64,000 nucleotides of DNA. Origin: Eustoma russellianum (lineage: Eukaryota; Streptophyta; Magnoliopsida; Gentianales; Gentianaceae). Numbering within the stretch: position 1 is the stretch's first letter; every line of letters starts with the position of its first letter. The stretch covers positions 38,835,834 to 38,899,833 of the forward strand of contig AP025046.1 in NCBI GenBank assembly GCA_036186865.1. Reading direction: 5' to 3'. Below the pieces are notes generated by a model. The model had not been told where the DNA came from. It saw only the letters and a program-made list of their open reading frames with translations, and did not search any database. Of the stretch, positions 43,764-55,790 are shown in pieces. A program made the translations under genes and the position numbers.

Positions 43764-44130
43764 GCCAAAGTAACCCATAAGCCTGCCGCCATGTGCCTTC
43801 TTAGCAAGCAATTTATGCTGAGATGATTGTGGTATGCACATTTTACCTTCCCTAAACAAGAATCCACCATGAATGTAGAACTTACCAAAAGATGATAAGC
43901 ACATGCTGCATAGATAAAATGGAAATCATGATCACTAACATATAACTCCTTAATCGATTCAAATCTAAGCAAATGAGAAGACAATGTAGTAATCAAAGAA
44001 TACCTCCTAGACAATGCATCAGCTACTACATTATCTTTTCCTTGCTTATATTTAATAACATAAGGAAATTGTTCAATGAATTCTACCCACTGAGCATGTC
44101 TTTTATTCAACTTTCCTTGGCCTTTATGAT
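43764..44130 (-). pseudogene. Copy B integrase zinc-binding / RNase H end
   Basis: NKRHAQWVEFIEQFPYVIKY and VVADALSRRYSL as in A, followed by integrase N-terminal sequence up to the breakpoint. Confidence 0.75.
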
Positions 44131-45420
44131 ACTTAATTAATGATCAGTGTGAATCACAAATTCCTTAGGTTGCAATTAATGCTGCCAAGTTTGCAAAGAT
44201 CTTACTGATGCATACAACTCTTTATCATATGTGGAATAATTCAATTGGAGACCTTTTAATTTCTCATTGAGGCATGCGATGGTACGCTTAGCTTGTGTAA
44301 CATGGCTCCAATTCCTATACCACTAGCGTCACATTCAATCTCAAATATTTCTTCAAAGCTTGGTAATTTAAGAATAGGTGCTGTAGTAAATCTTCTTTTA
44401 AGCTCATTAAACGCCAATTCTTGTGCCTCACCCCAATGAAATCCAACATCTTTCTTTACAATCTCGTTTACAGGGGCTGCAATTGATGAAAAATCCTTAA
44501 CAAATTATCCATAAAAGCTGGCTAAGCCATGAAAACTTCTAACTTCACCAACTATTCTAGGGATAGGCCACCCAAGGATTGATTTCACCTTTTCTTAGTC
44601 CATTTCAATTCCATTTGCACTAACAACATATCCTAAGAATATCACTTTATCCAAGCAAAAGGAACACTTTCAAAAATTATCATATAGTTGTTCTCTGTGT
44701 AAAGTCTCAAACACAACTCTTAACTGTCCTATATAGTCATGCAAAGTCTTAGAATATATCAATAATCATCGAAATAGAGAACAACAAACTTCCCATTGAA
44801 TGCACGTAAAACTTCGTTCATTAGCCTCATGAATGTACTAGGTGCATTATTAAACCAAAAGGCATCACTAACCACTCATACAAAACCAAACATAGTCTTA
44901 AATGCAGTCTTCCATTCATCTCCCTCTTTGATGCGCACTTGAAAGTACCTACTTTCCGAATCAATTTTAGTAAATTACTTAGCTCCATGCAATTCATCTA
45001 ACATGTCATCAAGTCTAGAAATAGGGTACCGATACTTTAATGAGATCTTATTAAAGACGCGACAATCAGTGCACATTCTCTATGAGCCATCCTTTTTGGG
45101 CACGACAATCACTAGCATAGCACATGAGCTCATGCTCTCTCTCACCTTGCCCTTGGCAAGTAGCTCCTCTACTTGGCATTTGATCTCCTTTGCCTCCTCG
45201 AGATTTGCCCTATAGGCTGGTCTATTAGGCAATGTAGCACAGGGTATGAAATCTATTTGGTGCTCTATCCCGCGCAAAGGTGGCAATCCAACAGGTTTCC
45301 CTCAGGGAACAAGCTTGAAAACCCTTCAAGCAAAGATACAACTCCACTAGGTAATGTGGAGGGTACGTCACTCACAAAAACAATGATTCTTTGTAAAGCA
45401 TCATATAAATAGTCTTATGA
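44131..45420 (-). pseudogene. Copy B RNase H and reverse transcriptase
   Basis: Same blocks as in A: GIEHQIDFIPCATLPNRPAY, then GKVRESMSSCAMLVIVVPK, and the shared TAG after KDGS. Extra one-base indels compared with A near 44760, where the catalytic box lies (tcaataatcatcgaaa against tcaatatatcatccaaa), so the YLDD frame is lost. Confidence 0.8.
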
Positions 45421-46150
45421 TCATATAAAGCATGTGAAATCCAGAATGAATAGCAAAAAACACATGCTTCTTTTCTCGCTTGATTAAGTTTTTCTTTGCT
45501 GAAGATTCAGCCTTGGTCGAATCCTCCTTCATTGTCCCCCATTGGCCAAGCCCTTACGGGAATCGAGCCAAGTATTTTCTTGCTTGAGGCTTTCAAAAAA
45601 CTTCTTTTCAGCCTCTCTTTCAGTAGGATCTGAACACTTTTGTGCAAGGCATTTTTGATCCTCAAAGACTTTGTGCGGGGACAATGCACGCAATCTATAT
45701 GTCTTATTATCCATCTTAAATGAATATATTAAGGTAACCATCATGAATGACTCTCCTATCAAATTGTCATGGCCATCCCAAGAGAATATGACGCATGCAT
45801 GGGTGCAACGTCACAAAGAATGTCATCCTTATAATTACCTATAGATAATGAAACCAAGACTTGCTTACTCACTTTAATTTCACCACAATCGTTAAGCCAT
45901 GTCAAACTATAAGATCGTGGATGTTTAGTCATAGGTAAGTCAAGTTTCCTTACTAATTCTGCACTAGCAACATTAGTACAAGATCATGCATCTACAATCA
46001 TTGCACACTTTTCCTTTTATCATGCAATGTGTATGAAATATGTTCTCTCTCTTGTTTATGTTTATCTACTTTAGTTTGTGCGTTAAGTGATCTCTTAACA
46101 ACTAAAAGCTCATTAGATGCAAGTTCTCCCTCAATAGTGCATTCCTCAAC
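45421..46150 (-). pseudogene. Copy B protease region
   Basis: Corresponds to 36531-37288 in A; MDNKTYRLRALSPHKVFEDQ is visible. No DSGA motif found. Confidence 0.5.
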
Positions 46151-46161
46151 CTCATCCTCTT

Positions 46162-47560
46162 CTACTCCCTCGTCAACATTCTCTTCCTCTTCATGCTTAA
46201 ATTAGAATAATACTCTCCATTCTCCTCTATGTAAATGATATATTTAGTATAAGAACATTCATATGCAATATGACATAAACCCTGACATCTAAAGCATTTA
46301 ATGTCTCTAGATTTACCTTGAGGTCGTTCACCAACATTTTGCCTGCCTTTGTCGATCCAGGAGGGAGCTTCTGGTGTACGACTTTGCTGCAGAGGTGGAT
46401 GTTGTAGTCGCCGCTGCACATGGCCCTGAAACGGTGGTGGTGGACGGTGTGGAGCTTAGCTTGACTATGTAAACAGTGGATTCTGTCGAGTGCTAAACCT
46501 GTTCACGGGTTAGGTATAGGACCGAGTATTATCTTGTGTGGAAGAACTCCTCAATTGTCTTTCCACCTTTTCTGCCAAGTGTACCATCAATGCTAAGGTT
46601 GCACAAGATTGAAACTCCATAGGGTGGGCAATTTCTTTGTTCAATCCTTCTAGAAATCTTGTCATGGTAGCATATTCTCTTTCATCAATCTGTGCTCTCA
46701 TCATCAACAACTCCATTTCGTTATAGTATTCATCAACATTTCTATTTCCTTGCTTGAGTTGGGTCAGTCTTTGCATCATAGTTCTTTCATAAAATTGAGG
46801 CACAAAACTTTTTCTCATTTCTCTTTTCATCTCCTCCCATGTTTGAATGGGTCATTCTCCACTTCTTCTTGTACTTAGCATTTAATCCCACCAAAGAAGT
46901 GAATATTATGTAAATTCAATGGCTATAAAATGCACTTAGTTCAGAAAAGGAAGTATAAGAGTAAATGAGTTCTACCTTTTTTTCCCATTTGATGTATGCC
47001 TCGGGATCACTTTGCCCCTGAAATGAAGGAATGTTAATCTTGATCTTATGGGAACCATCATCATGCTGATTGTGCCTACGATTGTACCCACGATTAGGAA
47101 TATCATAGCCATGGTTTTGGCGTTGAAAGCTACGGTTTTCAACATCAAACTATTCCTCATAATCTCTTCCCCATTGACCATTATGCATATGTGGATCATC
47201 CTTGGGATACCTCTCTTCTAATGGTGGCATGTACACTGGGATGTGTTGTAGGCCTCCTCTGCCTCGTCCCATTTGTTCCATCATTTTACCACGAACGGCT
47301 TGCCATGGTGGATCATCTGGAACATGACTTTGACCCTCAAATTGGTTAGCCATATTTCTAACCTTGGAGCCACTTCCTTCCATAGTTCCTAGTTTAGATG
47401 TTTGGGGGCGGGGGTTAGACCTTTCAGCCTCAGCCTTTAATAGGTCTAACCTCTCGATAATCCTTCTAAGCACTCCGAGCACGTGCTCTTCCGTCATGGG
47501 ATTCCTGATATCCTACCAAGGTGGGGGAGTATTGGAATTCCTAAACAGTGTATCATCCAT
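46162..47560 (-). pseudogene. Copy B gag
   Basis: ATG at 47560. This retains VLGVLRRIIERLDLLKAEAE and the knuckle CFRCQGLCHIAYEC, with fewer frame breaks in the middle than A (ERTMMQRLTQLKQGNRNVDE is open over 106 codons). Confidence 0.8.
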
Positions 47561-49037
47561 CTAAACCTGAAACAAAATCATTAGAACACAAAGAAAAGGA
47601 AAACTAACACAAAGACTAAAGAAGCTTTGTTACGTTATTGTAAAGAGAAATTCAACTTGTGCTTGTCCTTTCTCACTTGTATTTTGACACTCAAGGCTTT
47701 TACCTCCCCTCTTTAAGCCCTTACAAACCCTTACAAGCCTTTTACCTCTCTTTTCTTGTGCCTCTCATCCAATCGTGTGCTAGCAGCAACTAAGATGAGC
47801 AACAATGTGGAGGTCCTCAACAACATGTGCAATCTTCAAAACAGGGTTAGTATCACCAAAGTAAGAAAGAATGAATACCGAGCAAAGGACACACAACACA
47901 CTTGGACAAACTTTAAGATTGAAGGAAATTATGAAATTAAACGTGATGTAAAGGGCTGAGACAAAGAATGGCCAAGGGGTTGCCTTAGCAATCCTTAACC
48001 ACACTTAGACTCAATGCACTTAATCACACGTATGCAATGTCCAAGATGCATAAAGGAAGAAGTGTCCGGAGTTGTATATAAAAGGGTGTTTTGTTTGGCC
48101 GTGGGCATTGTAGGAAGTTTTGTGATTTAATGGTGCAAGGATACGTTTTGAAGCAATTCAAATAGCCTCTTTTGAATAAAGACTATTTTGTACTCCTCCT
48201 TTTCTTGTACACATTTTTTTGGATGTTCTCTTTTTTTTGGGATGAAGCACAAGAAACTCAAAGTAACCAAACAATTAATCAAAGAACACAACATCCTTCT
48301 TGCCCTAATTTTTTTTCTTGTCCTAAGTCGAATCATATACAAAAGGATGTTTAAAGATGTTCTTGTAAAAAAAGACTCAATCTTTTGTAGTGTAAGGCTT
48401 GTATGAGTATGGATGACTTGTATGCATCAATAAACATAACACATAATACAAGCACAACAACAGCAACACATACCCAATATCTCAACGATAGTAAAAGCTA
48501 TCGTTAAAGTATGGGGAGGGTGAGAGCCAGGAAAACAATACCTCCATCTTAAGGGATAGAGTTTGCTTCCAGGGAGACCCCGGCTCTTTTTACCTGCATA
48601 TCAAAAACAACAACAACAACTTTACCCCATTGCCTGAGAGGCACCCGCCTATGCCGGGGTATTTGGGGGTCGGATGTACGCAACCATACCTATGTGTTAG
48701 AAGTACACAGAGGTTGTTTCTCAATGACCTATAATGATGCGTCAAGGTATGTCCATCAACTACTATTTCACAATATAAGAAGCGCAACCAATTTAGTGAG
48801 TTATTTTGTTTTATTCTATCAAATTCCAAAGTCAAAGAAGAGTGTGTCATTGAATCCATAGGAAATGGAAACAATACTTGTACCTGCAATATGAAACAAT
48901 AATAGGGCTATGGTGTGCTAGTGGGTTAGTGAAGGAATTTAAAAATACAAATATACAGCTTATGATATTAAAATAGTCATAACGTGTATATTCACAAATA
49001 ATGATAGAAGAGAAAAAACATGCAAAGTCAACCTAAA
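47561..49037 (-). other. Copy B leader region with SINE-derived DNA
   Basis: Same as 38714-40192, including the two SINE-like bodies (48440-48700). Confidence 0.65.
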
Positions 49038-49139
49038 GTATAGACAGTAGCTAATTTCTTAAGTATGCTTTACGGTGCCCCTATATCTTGCCTACACCTC
49101 CTTAACCTTAATCCTATGCCTCCACGAACTCCTATCCTA
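49038..49139. other. Short unidentified segment
   Basis: About 100 bp between copy B and the Copia LTR. It may continue the leader that A has lost. Confidence 0.3.
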
Positions 49140-51221
49140 TGTAAGAATCGTATAGCACCACTAGAATTGGGGGGGGGGGTTTGAATAGTGAGTGCGAATA
49201 TTCGGGTTTTAAAACTTTTTGAACCAAATTACTCACTTCTGAAAATAGTTTCTGTTTTCATATCCTGATTTGATTTATCTAAGTGACCTAGTTGTAGACC
49301 TCCAAAAATTACGAAATTTGGTGAAGTTGTACTCTAAATTTTATGATTAACTTAAAAAAATTTAAAATTAAAATTCCAAGCCTAACCCCTTGAAAATATG
49401 TTTTTTGTCAGAATGCGTCAATCTGCCAGAAACTCTAAATGATTTGAAACTTTTATGGTTTGACCCTCAAGGTGTGTAATTTAATGTTGATGTTCTCAAC
49501 CTTTGCAAATCAGATCAGATTGCACTAGTCTCAGAAGTATTAACGTTTGACTGGCATATATTTATCCAAATGAGGTGAAAATTGAGCCAAATGAAATCTA
49601 GGACGTGTGGCTATGTTTTTGAAAACTTTTGTGATTTTTTAAAATCGTTTGCTATTTTTACCGTGCTAATGAAAACAATTAAGAAAACTGTAAACTGAAA
49701 GTAAAGTGCTGAAAAGTAAGAACACCAAGAATTTTATACTGGTTCGGTTAAAACAACATACTCCAGTATTCGAGGATACCTTCCTCAGTTATCACTAAAC
49801 ACAAAAAACCCTTACCACAAGGGTTACTGGATTTAAACACCAACTCCACCTTTTTACAACCAAAACAATCAAACAAACCAATCACGAACACCATCACCGA
49901 TTGAATGAAGATTTGATCACACCTTGATCAACCTTTTATAAGAAATGAACGTGTATAAGTGGAATAATCAAAGCCTATATAATATGTGGAATATATGAAT
50001 ACCCCATAGGGTTACTCTTCCTCCTTGAGAATTGTCTAAAATGCCCTTGAAAGATTGCCTTGTGTAAAAGATGACACAACCTTGCTTACTTGGGCGACAT
50101 GATTGGAGGGATGACTTGTCTTTGCCTAGTTGTCACTTGTTGATTGGCCATCATTAGTCCACCTTGGCACCCTTTAAATGAGCTATAAATTTTTCAAAAA
50201 AATCTGGAAACATGTGCTCAAAATCACGGGGAATAATAACCATATAATCACAATTTAATCTCCTTCAATTTTGGAAGACAATTGAAGACAAACACATGCC
50301 AAAAAGCGGCCACTATCCTTCCATGTGCTAAAATTTTCAGCATGTGTTTCTTTTGAAATCTTTCCATTTGTATTGGCCTCTTCAATGTCACCAATCATAA
50401 GTGGCATGTCCCGCACCAATTGAAGTGCCAAATAAGCTTCACCTAGGCTTCAAGATGCTGAGCATGGCGTGTAATAGGAGGCTGCATGTGCTGAAAGTTT
50501 CTTTTGGTAAGCCTTGTCAAATAATACATAATATTGACACGTATATTGTAAATTATAATCAGCCTTATTTTGAATTTTCTAGAATACTTTAACATGTCTA
50601 GAGTGTGTAAAAAGTGTCTAAATACATGTTACATCTATGCCAAAAATGTTTCATGTGTGTAAGTTTGTAGAAAACTGAATTTTCGACTTTCGCCGATTAC
50701 ACGATTTTTCTCCAATTAATTTCAATCTTCTAACACATGTAATATATATTATGTCACACATAATATACATAAAATGAGGTGTATATTCAGCACCAATGCT
50801 GAATAGAAAAATGCCCCATGTGCGAAAATAGAATTAAGTATTAATTCTCCACAAATCTAGGCAAGATTGTGTGTGATTTGTGTGTGCCAACATGGTATGA
50901 CTTTGTTGATGATTGTAACATGTGGATCACAAAATTTGTGAGTAATTTTGATGTATATAGGCTGGCCATATTTATGGCAAAGATGACATGTCGGTGAAGT
51001 TTAGTAGTCACCCGATACGACAATTTTTGGTTTATGACCTTGTAACATGTCGTTATAGTTTTGACGTCACCATGACTTGTAACATATGATATAAGACCTT
51101 AATATACTAAGAAATATTAGGTGTATATAGTGTTGTGATGTCGACGTATATTTATAATATATGTGATGCGTCGGTGGTACGTTGGAATATAAGTATATAG
51201 TGCCTTTTAAAAAAAATATAG

Positions 51222-51252
<31 letters not shown>

Positions 51253-51637
51253 TATATATATATATATATAATATATGAAAATGGCGTGTGAATTAATGGG
51301 ATGAGGAGACTTTCTATTTCCAATTTGTTTCCATATAGTTCTGTCCAAATATGTTTTCACTTAATGAACTAGTTAGTTCATTAACTTAAGCACTTCACTT
51401 AATGAACTAGTTTAGTTCATTAATCATGGCACTTGAAAATAGTATAAAGACAACAAATGTTTTCCATATGATGTAAGCTTTAATGCTCATGGCTCGTTAG
51501 TACGGAAATAATATATATAAACATGTAAAGCATGTTTATCACATAAGCGTGTCAAGTAACAATTTATTCATGCATTTCATAACTACGTAACATTTAAATC
51601 ATGAATTTGTAAATCACTCAAACCCTTTTTCTCAACA
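49140..51637 (-). repeat. Copia-5 3' LTR
   Basis: Begins TGTTGAGAAAAAGGG (51637) directly after the polypurine tract AAACGGGGGAGAT (51638-51650). The far end is placed at ...TTCTTACA (49140), just after a C11 tract; it rests on the TG...CA ends only. Holds an AT repeat (51222-51275) and a doubled palindrome (51360-51424). Confidence 0.65.
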
Positions 51638-51861
51638 ATCTCCCCCGTTTGATGATTTTCAAAATAACATTGGTTCATGATTTAAATGTGAACGCTCCCC
51701 CTACAATTATGCGGAAATTTAAAATTTGAATTTCGAATTTCACATTGTCGTGCTCCCCCTTAAATCATGCTTATCTCTCCCCCTTAAATCATGCTTTTCT
51801 CTCCCCGTTTATTTTTTAAATGTCATCAAAAGTGCAAGTAAGAATGGAAAGAGATAGAAAT

Positions 51862-52520
51862 TTATAGCATATTAACCAAAATCATGCCTAATTTTGAGCG
51901 TAAGTTTTCATACGTGGCTTGATTAAGTGCTTTGGTTAATATGTCGGCTACTTGTGCTTCAGTACCGACATGTTCTGCAACGATATCACCATTGTTTACA
52001 TGATCACGATGAAAGTGATATCGTACCTCTATGTGTTTTGCCTTAGAGCGTAATACAGAGTTCTTAGACAAATTGATAGCACTCATACTATCACAATATA
52101 TATGGATGCGATTTACAGTTATTCCAAAATCAGATAGTTGCTGTTTTAGCCATAAAAGTTGTTTGCAACAACGACTAAGTGTCATGTATTCCGCTTCAGT
52201 GGTAGATAATGCTACACTTGCTTGCTTTTTGAAAACCAAGATATTAATGAAATTCCAATGAATTGACATGTACCACTTGTGCTTTTTCTATCTATTTTAC
52301 ATCCGCCATAATCCGCATCAGTATAAGCATGCAAGTCAAATTCACAATTTTTATCATACCAAATTCCTAAGATGGGAGTATGCTTAATGTATCGAAATAT
52401 CCTTTTTACAGCATTATAGTGTGACACTTTAGGATTGCTTTGAAAATGAGCACACATACAAACAAAACATGATATCAGGTCTACTTGCAGTAAGATAAAG
52501 CAAAGAACCAATCATAGACC
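51862..52520 (-). pseudogene. Copia-5 RNase H
   Basis: HAYTDADYGGCKIDRKSTSG (Asp), ALSTTEAEYMTLSRCCKQ (Glu), IYCDSMSAINLSKN (Asp) and VADILTKALNQ, ending at the stop at 51862. One frame change near 52212-52270. Confidence 0.85.
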
Positions 52521-53377
52521 TATACAAACCATTATCAAAGTCTTTTTCATTCTCATCTTTATCGAGTTTAGTGGTTACACTCATAAGGGTGTGAGATAGT
52601 TTTAAGTTTTCAAAGTTAAACTTTTCAATCATGTCATTTACGTATTTAACTTAACTTATATGTATGACTTTACTAGTTTGTTTAATTTTCAAGCCAAGAA
52701 AATAATTTAATTCACCAACCATAGACATCTCAAATTAGGATTTCATGCATGTTTCAAATTATTCGACTAGCTTATGACATCTCAAATTAGGATTTCATGC
52801 ATGTTTCAAATTCTTCGACTAGCTTATGACATGTGGATCCGAAAACAATATCATCAAACATAAATTTGAATAATGAGTAAATCCGATTTTTCTGGTTTCC
52901 AGAATAAAGTACTATCTATGGTACCTCTTTTAAATCCATTTTCTAAAAGAAAAGTAGCAAAACGATCATACCAAGCCTAGGCACTTGTTTTAAACCATAT
53001 AGTGCCTTCTTTAACTTATACACATGATTAGGATATTTTAAATCCTCAAAACCGGGTGGTTGTTTTACATACACTCTTTCCTATATAAAACCGTTTAAGA
53101 ATGCACTTTTTACGTCCACTTGATAAAGTTCAAAATCCTTCATGCAAGCAATAGCAAGTAATAATCATATGGCTTCTAAGCGTGCTACGAGTGCAAATGT
53201 TTCTTCGTAATCTATTCCCTCTTCTTGATTATAGCCTTGTGTTACAAGCCTCGCTTTGTTTCTAACGACTTTACCATCTTCATTCATTTTCTTTTCTAAA
53301 GACCCACTTTGTGCCTATTATCGTTTTATCTTGTGGTTATGGTACTAAATCCCACACATCATTTTTTGTGAATTGAT
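52429..53377 (-). pseudogene. Copia-5 reverse transcriptase
   Basis: Recognised in three frames: a GTKWVFRKKMNEDGKV-like start, RLVTQGYNQEEGIDYEETFA, YQVDVKSAFLNG, VYKLKKALYGLKQ, and the thumb block YRSMIGSLLYLTASRPDIMF. A 52-bp tandem duplication (52724-52827) sits in the domain. Inactive. Confidence 0.8.
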
Positions 53378-54642
53378 TTAATTCATCATGTATAGCGTCA
53401 ATCCAAGAAAATCATTCAAAGCATCAAACACGTTCTTGGGCTCAATTTCATATATCATAGCATGGAATTGATTTATTTCATCTTGATTTATTCTTCTATG
53501 TGGTCTCACACCTTGTGTTATGTTGCCTATGATAAGGTTGTGTGGGTGATCCCTATCCCATTTTGGTTGATTATTTTCTAAGTTTTCATGCATTTCTAAG
53601 TTATCATGCATTTCTAGTGTGTCGTTTTCATCATGTATGATAGTTTCTTCTATATCATCTAATATGGGCTTTAATTCAAAATCATCATCATATTCTTTAT
53701 TTATTTCATATACACAGAATTCATTAAACTTCACATGAATAGATTCTAAAATCTGTCTAGTATTAGGATCATAACATCTATATGGCTTAGAATTCACAGA
53801 ATATCCGACAAAAATGCATTCAATGGATTTAGACACAAATTTATCTTGATTATCTTTTGTATTTAAAACAAAGCATTTACAACCAAACAAACGAAAATAA
53901 TCAATTTTAGGCATGCGATCATTCAAAATTTTATAAGGGGTTTTGTTTATTTTCTTTCTAATCGATAAGCGGTTAACTATATAGCATGCACAATTTACGG
54001 CTTCTGCCCAATAAAATCTAGGCAACTTATTTTCACATACATGGTTCTTGCAATTTCTTGTAGTGTCCTATTCTTTCTTTCTACTACTCTTTACTGTTTA
54101 ATTGTGGTGTTCTAGGTGGTGAAAACTCGTGTATAATACCTTTTTTTTGCAAAATGCAATCATGTCCTTATTTTTAAATTCGCCGCCTCTATTGCTCCTA
54201 ATCTTTTCACATTTAAATCATACTCATTTTCAAGTTGTTTTATTAATTTAGCAATCTCAACGACACTATCATCTTTATTTGCAAGAAATAAAGTCCACGT
54301 ATAGCGAGAAAAATCGTTAGTGATGACACATGCATAATATTGCCCACCAAGACTTCTAGTATGACTAGTATCAAACAAGTCAATGTGTAATAATTCTAAG
54401 ACTCTAGACATGCTAATTTTATTTTCAGATTTAAGTGACTCGCGTGTTTGTTTGCCTTTAATACAAGATTCACACAACTTAAAGTTGTCTAAATCGAGTT
54501 TAGGCAATCCTCGTACTAGATTCTTTCGTCGAAGATTCTCAAGAGTTGAGATGCCAATATGTCCTAACCACCTATGGCACAAATTCACGTTAGATTCATT
54601 TGACATAAAGCATTTTACTTTAGCGTCTAACATGTCATCCAT
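53378..54642 (-). pseudogene. Copia-5 integrase
   Basis: The HHCC part contains NLCHRWLGHIGISTL and CESCIKGKQ. The core Asp is in ELLHIDLFDTSHTRSLGG, then a break near 54100-54160. The downstream part includes AEAVNCACYIVNRLSI and KPYRCYDPNTRQILES. The second Asp/Glu region falls in the break. Confidence 0.85.
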
Positions 54643-55012
54643 AGAAAGTATAAAAATATTTCCTTCTCTTTTTTCCTTTTAATACTGTTTCTCCGTTTTT
54701 AGTTACAATATTGCAATATGGATGAGTGAAGCACACATCAAAACCGTTGTCAAGAAATTGTGAGATGCTAAGCAAGTTGTAGGATAGATTACTTACCAAA
54801 AAGACGTTGGAGATTTGAAGAGTGCTTGGATTTCCAATTGTGTCTTTTTCGATGATTCTTCCTTCGTTGTTGTCTCCAAAGGTTACCGATCTACCTTTTA
54901 TAACCTTCTTCAATCTTGAAAACAATCTCGGGTCACCGGTCATGTGCCTCGAGCAACCACTATCAAGGAACCACTTGATTGATGTATCTTTAGATGTATG
55001 TGTTCCTTGCAA
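54635..55012 (-). pseudogene. Copia-5 protease
   Basis: KWFLDSGCSRHMTGDPRLFS carries the DSG active site of Copia proteases, followed by VTFGDNNEGRIIEKDTIG and LISNVFLVSNLSYNLLSISQ-like sequence. Confidence 0.85.
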
Positions 55013-55021
55013 TGTGTAACA

Positions 55022-55790
55022 ACGATTTAGGTACCCATTTATTTTGGATTTTTAAGAGTTCTTCACCCCTTTGTAAGAGTACCGTTTGGTACCCAAACTT
55101 AGGTGACCTTCCTCGGTCTTACAAATGATGAGAAAAGATGAAAAAGCAATAATAGATGTTAGGTGCAAATCTGTTTGTCCTATGGCCGAGAATGCCATCA
55201 TGCTCATGATAAGATTTTCGTTTTTGATATGCCTTTGTATTAGTGTGCAGGGTGCATGATCTAGATGCATTTGTGTTGTATAATGTCGTGTATGCATCAA
55301 TGTTTTCCTTTCATATCTATACGATACATAATTATATTTTGTATCAGATGAAAAAGATGAAGCATGATGAGATGAGATGAGCGATGATCTAGCCGTCCTT
55401 TTAGGTTGTATATTCGTCTTGAATGCATGCGGTTTCTTAGATGAGGATAAAATGAATTTGCTTGACTTATTTTGTATTTCATTTTTCTCAATGTATCTTA
55501 ATCTGGTTTTGTCACTTTTATGTTTTTGTGAAGAAATGAGGCGATCTAGCATGTTCTTACCAGTATCGAACTGTTTTACCATTCTTTCTAAACCCCGTTT
55601 CTTGATTTCAGATTTGAAATCTCGGATTTCATTTCATTATTTTCTGATGGTAATGACGAGACCTCTGATTTTGTGCGTCAATTATGCAAGACGACACTTC
55701 TTTTGAATGGCTTAATTAAGATACAAGGTTCGTGTTAGATGATTCTAACAACTTCCTGTTTTTAATTAACAGTTTCTTTTCTTTTGCTAG
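55022..55790 (-). pseudogene. Copia-5 gag, truncated
   Basis: MVKQFDTGKNMLDRLISSQK is followed by a Lys/Ser-rich tail typical of the gag C-terminal linker in SIRE-like elements. The N-terminal part is removed at 55790. Confidence 0.6.

Larger units (their letters stand above)
43764..49037 (-). mobile_element. Ty3/gypsy element, copy B (partial duplicate of A)
   Basis: This matches 34900-40192 along its length, from the integrase zinc-binding region through gag and leader to the same final bases (tataga). Identity looks about 96-98%. The shared stops (GS-TAG-RMC and MD-TAA-EKVK) show that both descend from one already broken copy. Confidence 0.88.
49140..55790 (-). mobile_element. SIRE-like Copia element (Copia-5), 5' part removed by G2'
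   Basis: 3' LTR (49140-51637), polypurine tract, RNase H, RT, integrase, protease and part of gag on the minus strand. Interrupted in gag at 55790 by the G2' LTR. Confidence 0.85.

Noticed and set aside
49165..49181. Run of 11 Gs as a functional element
   Set aside because: Homopolymer near an LTR end of the type common in SIRE-like elements; length is prone to sequencing error.
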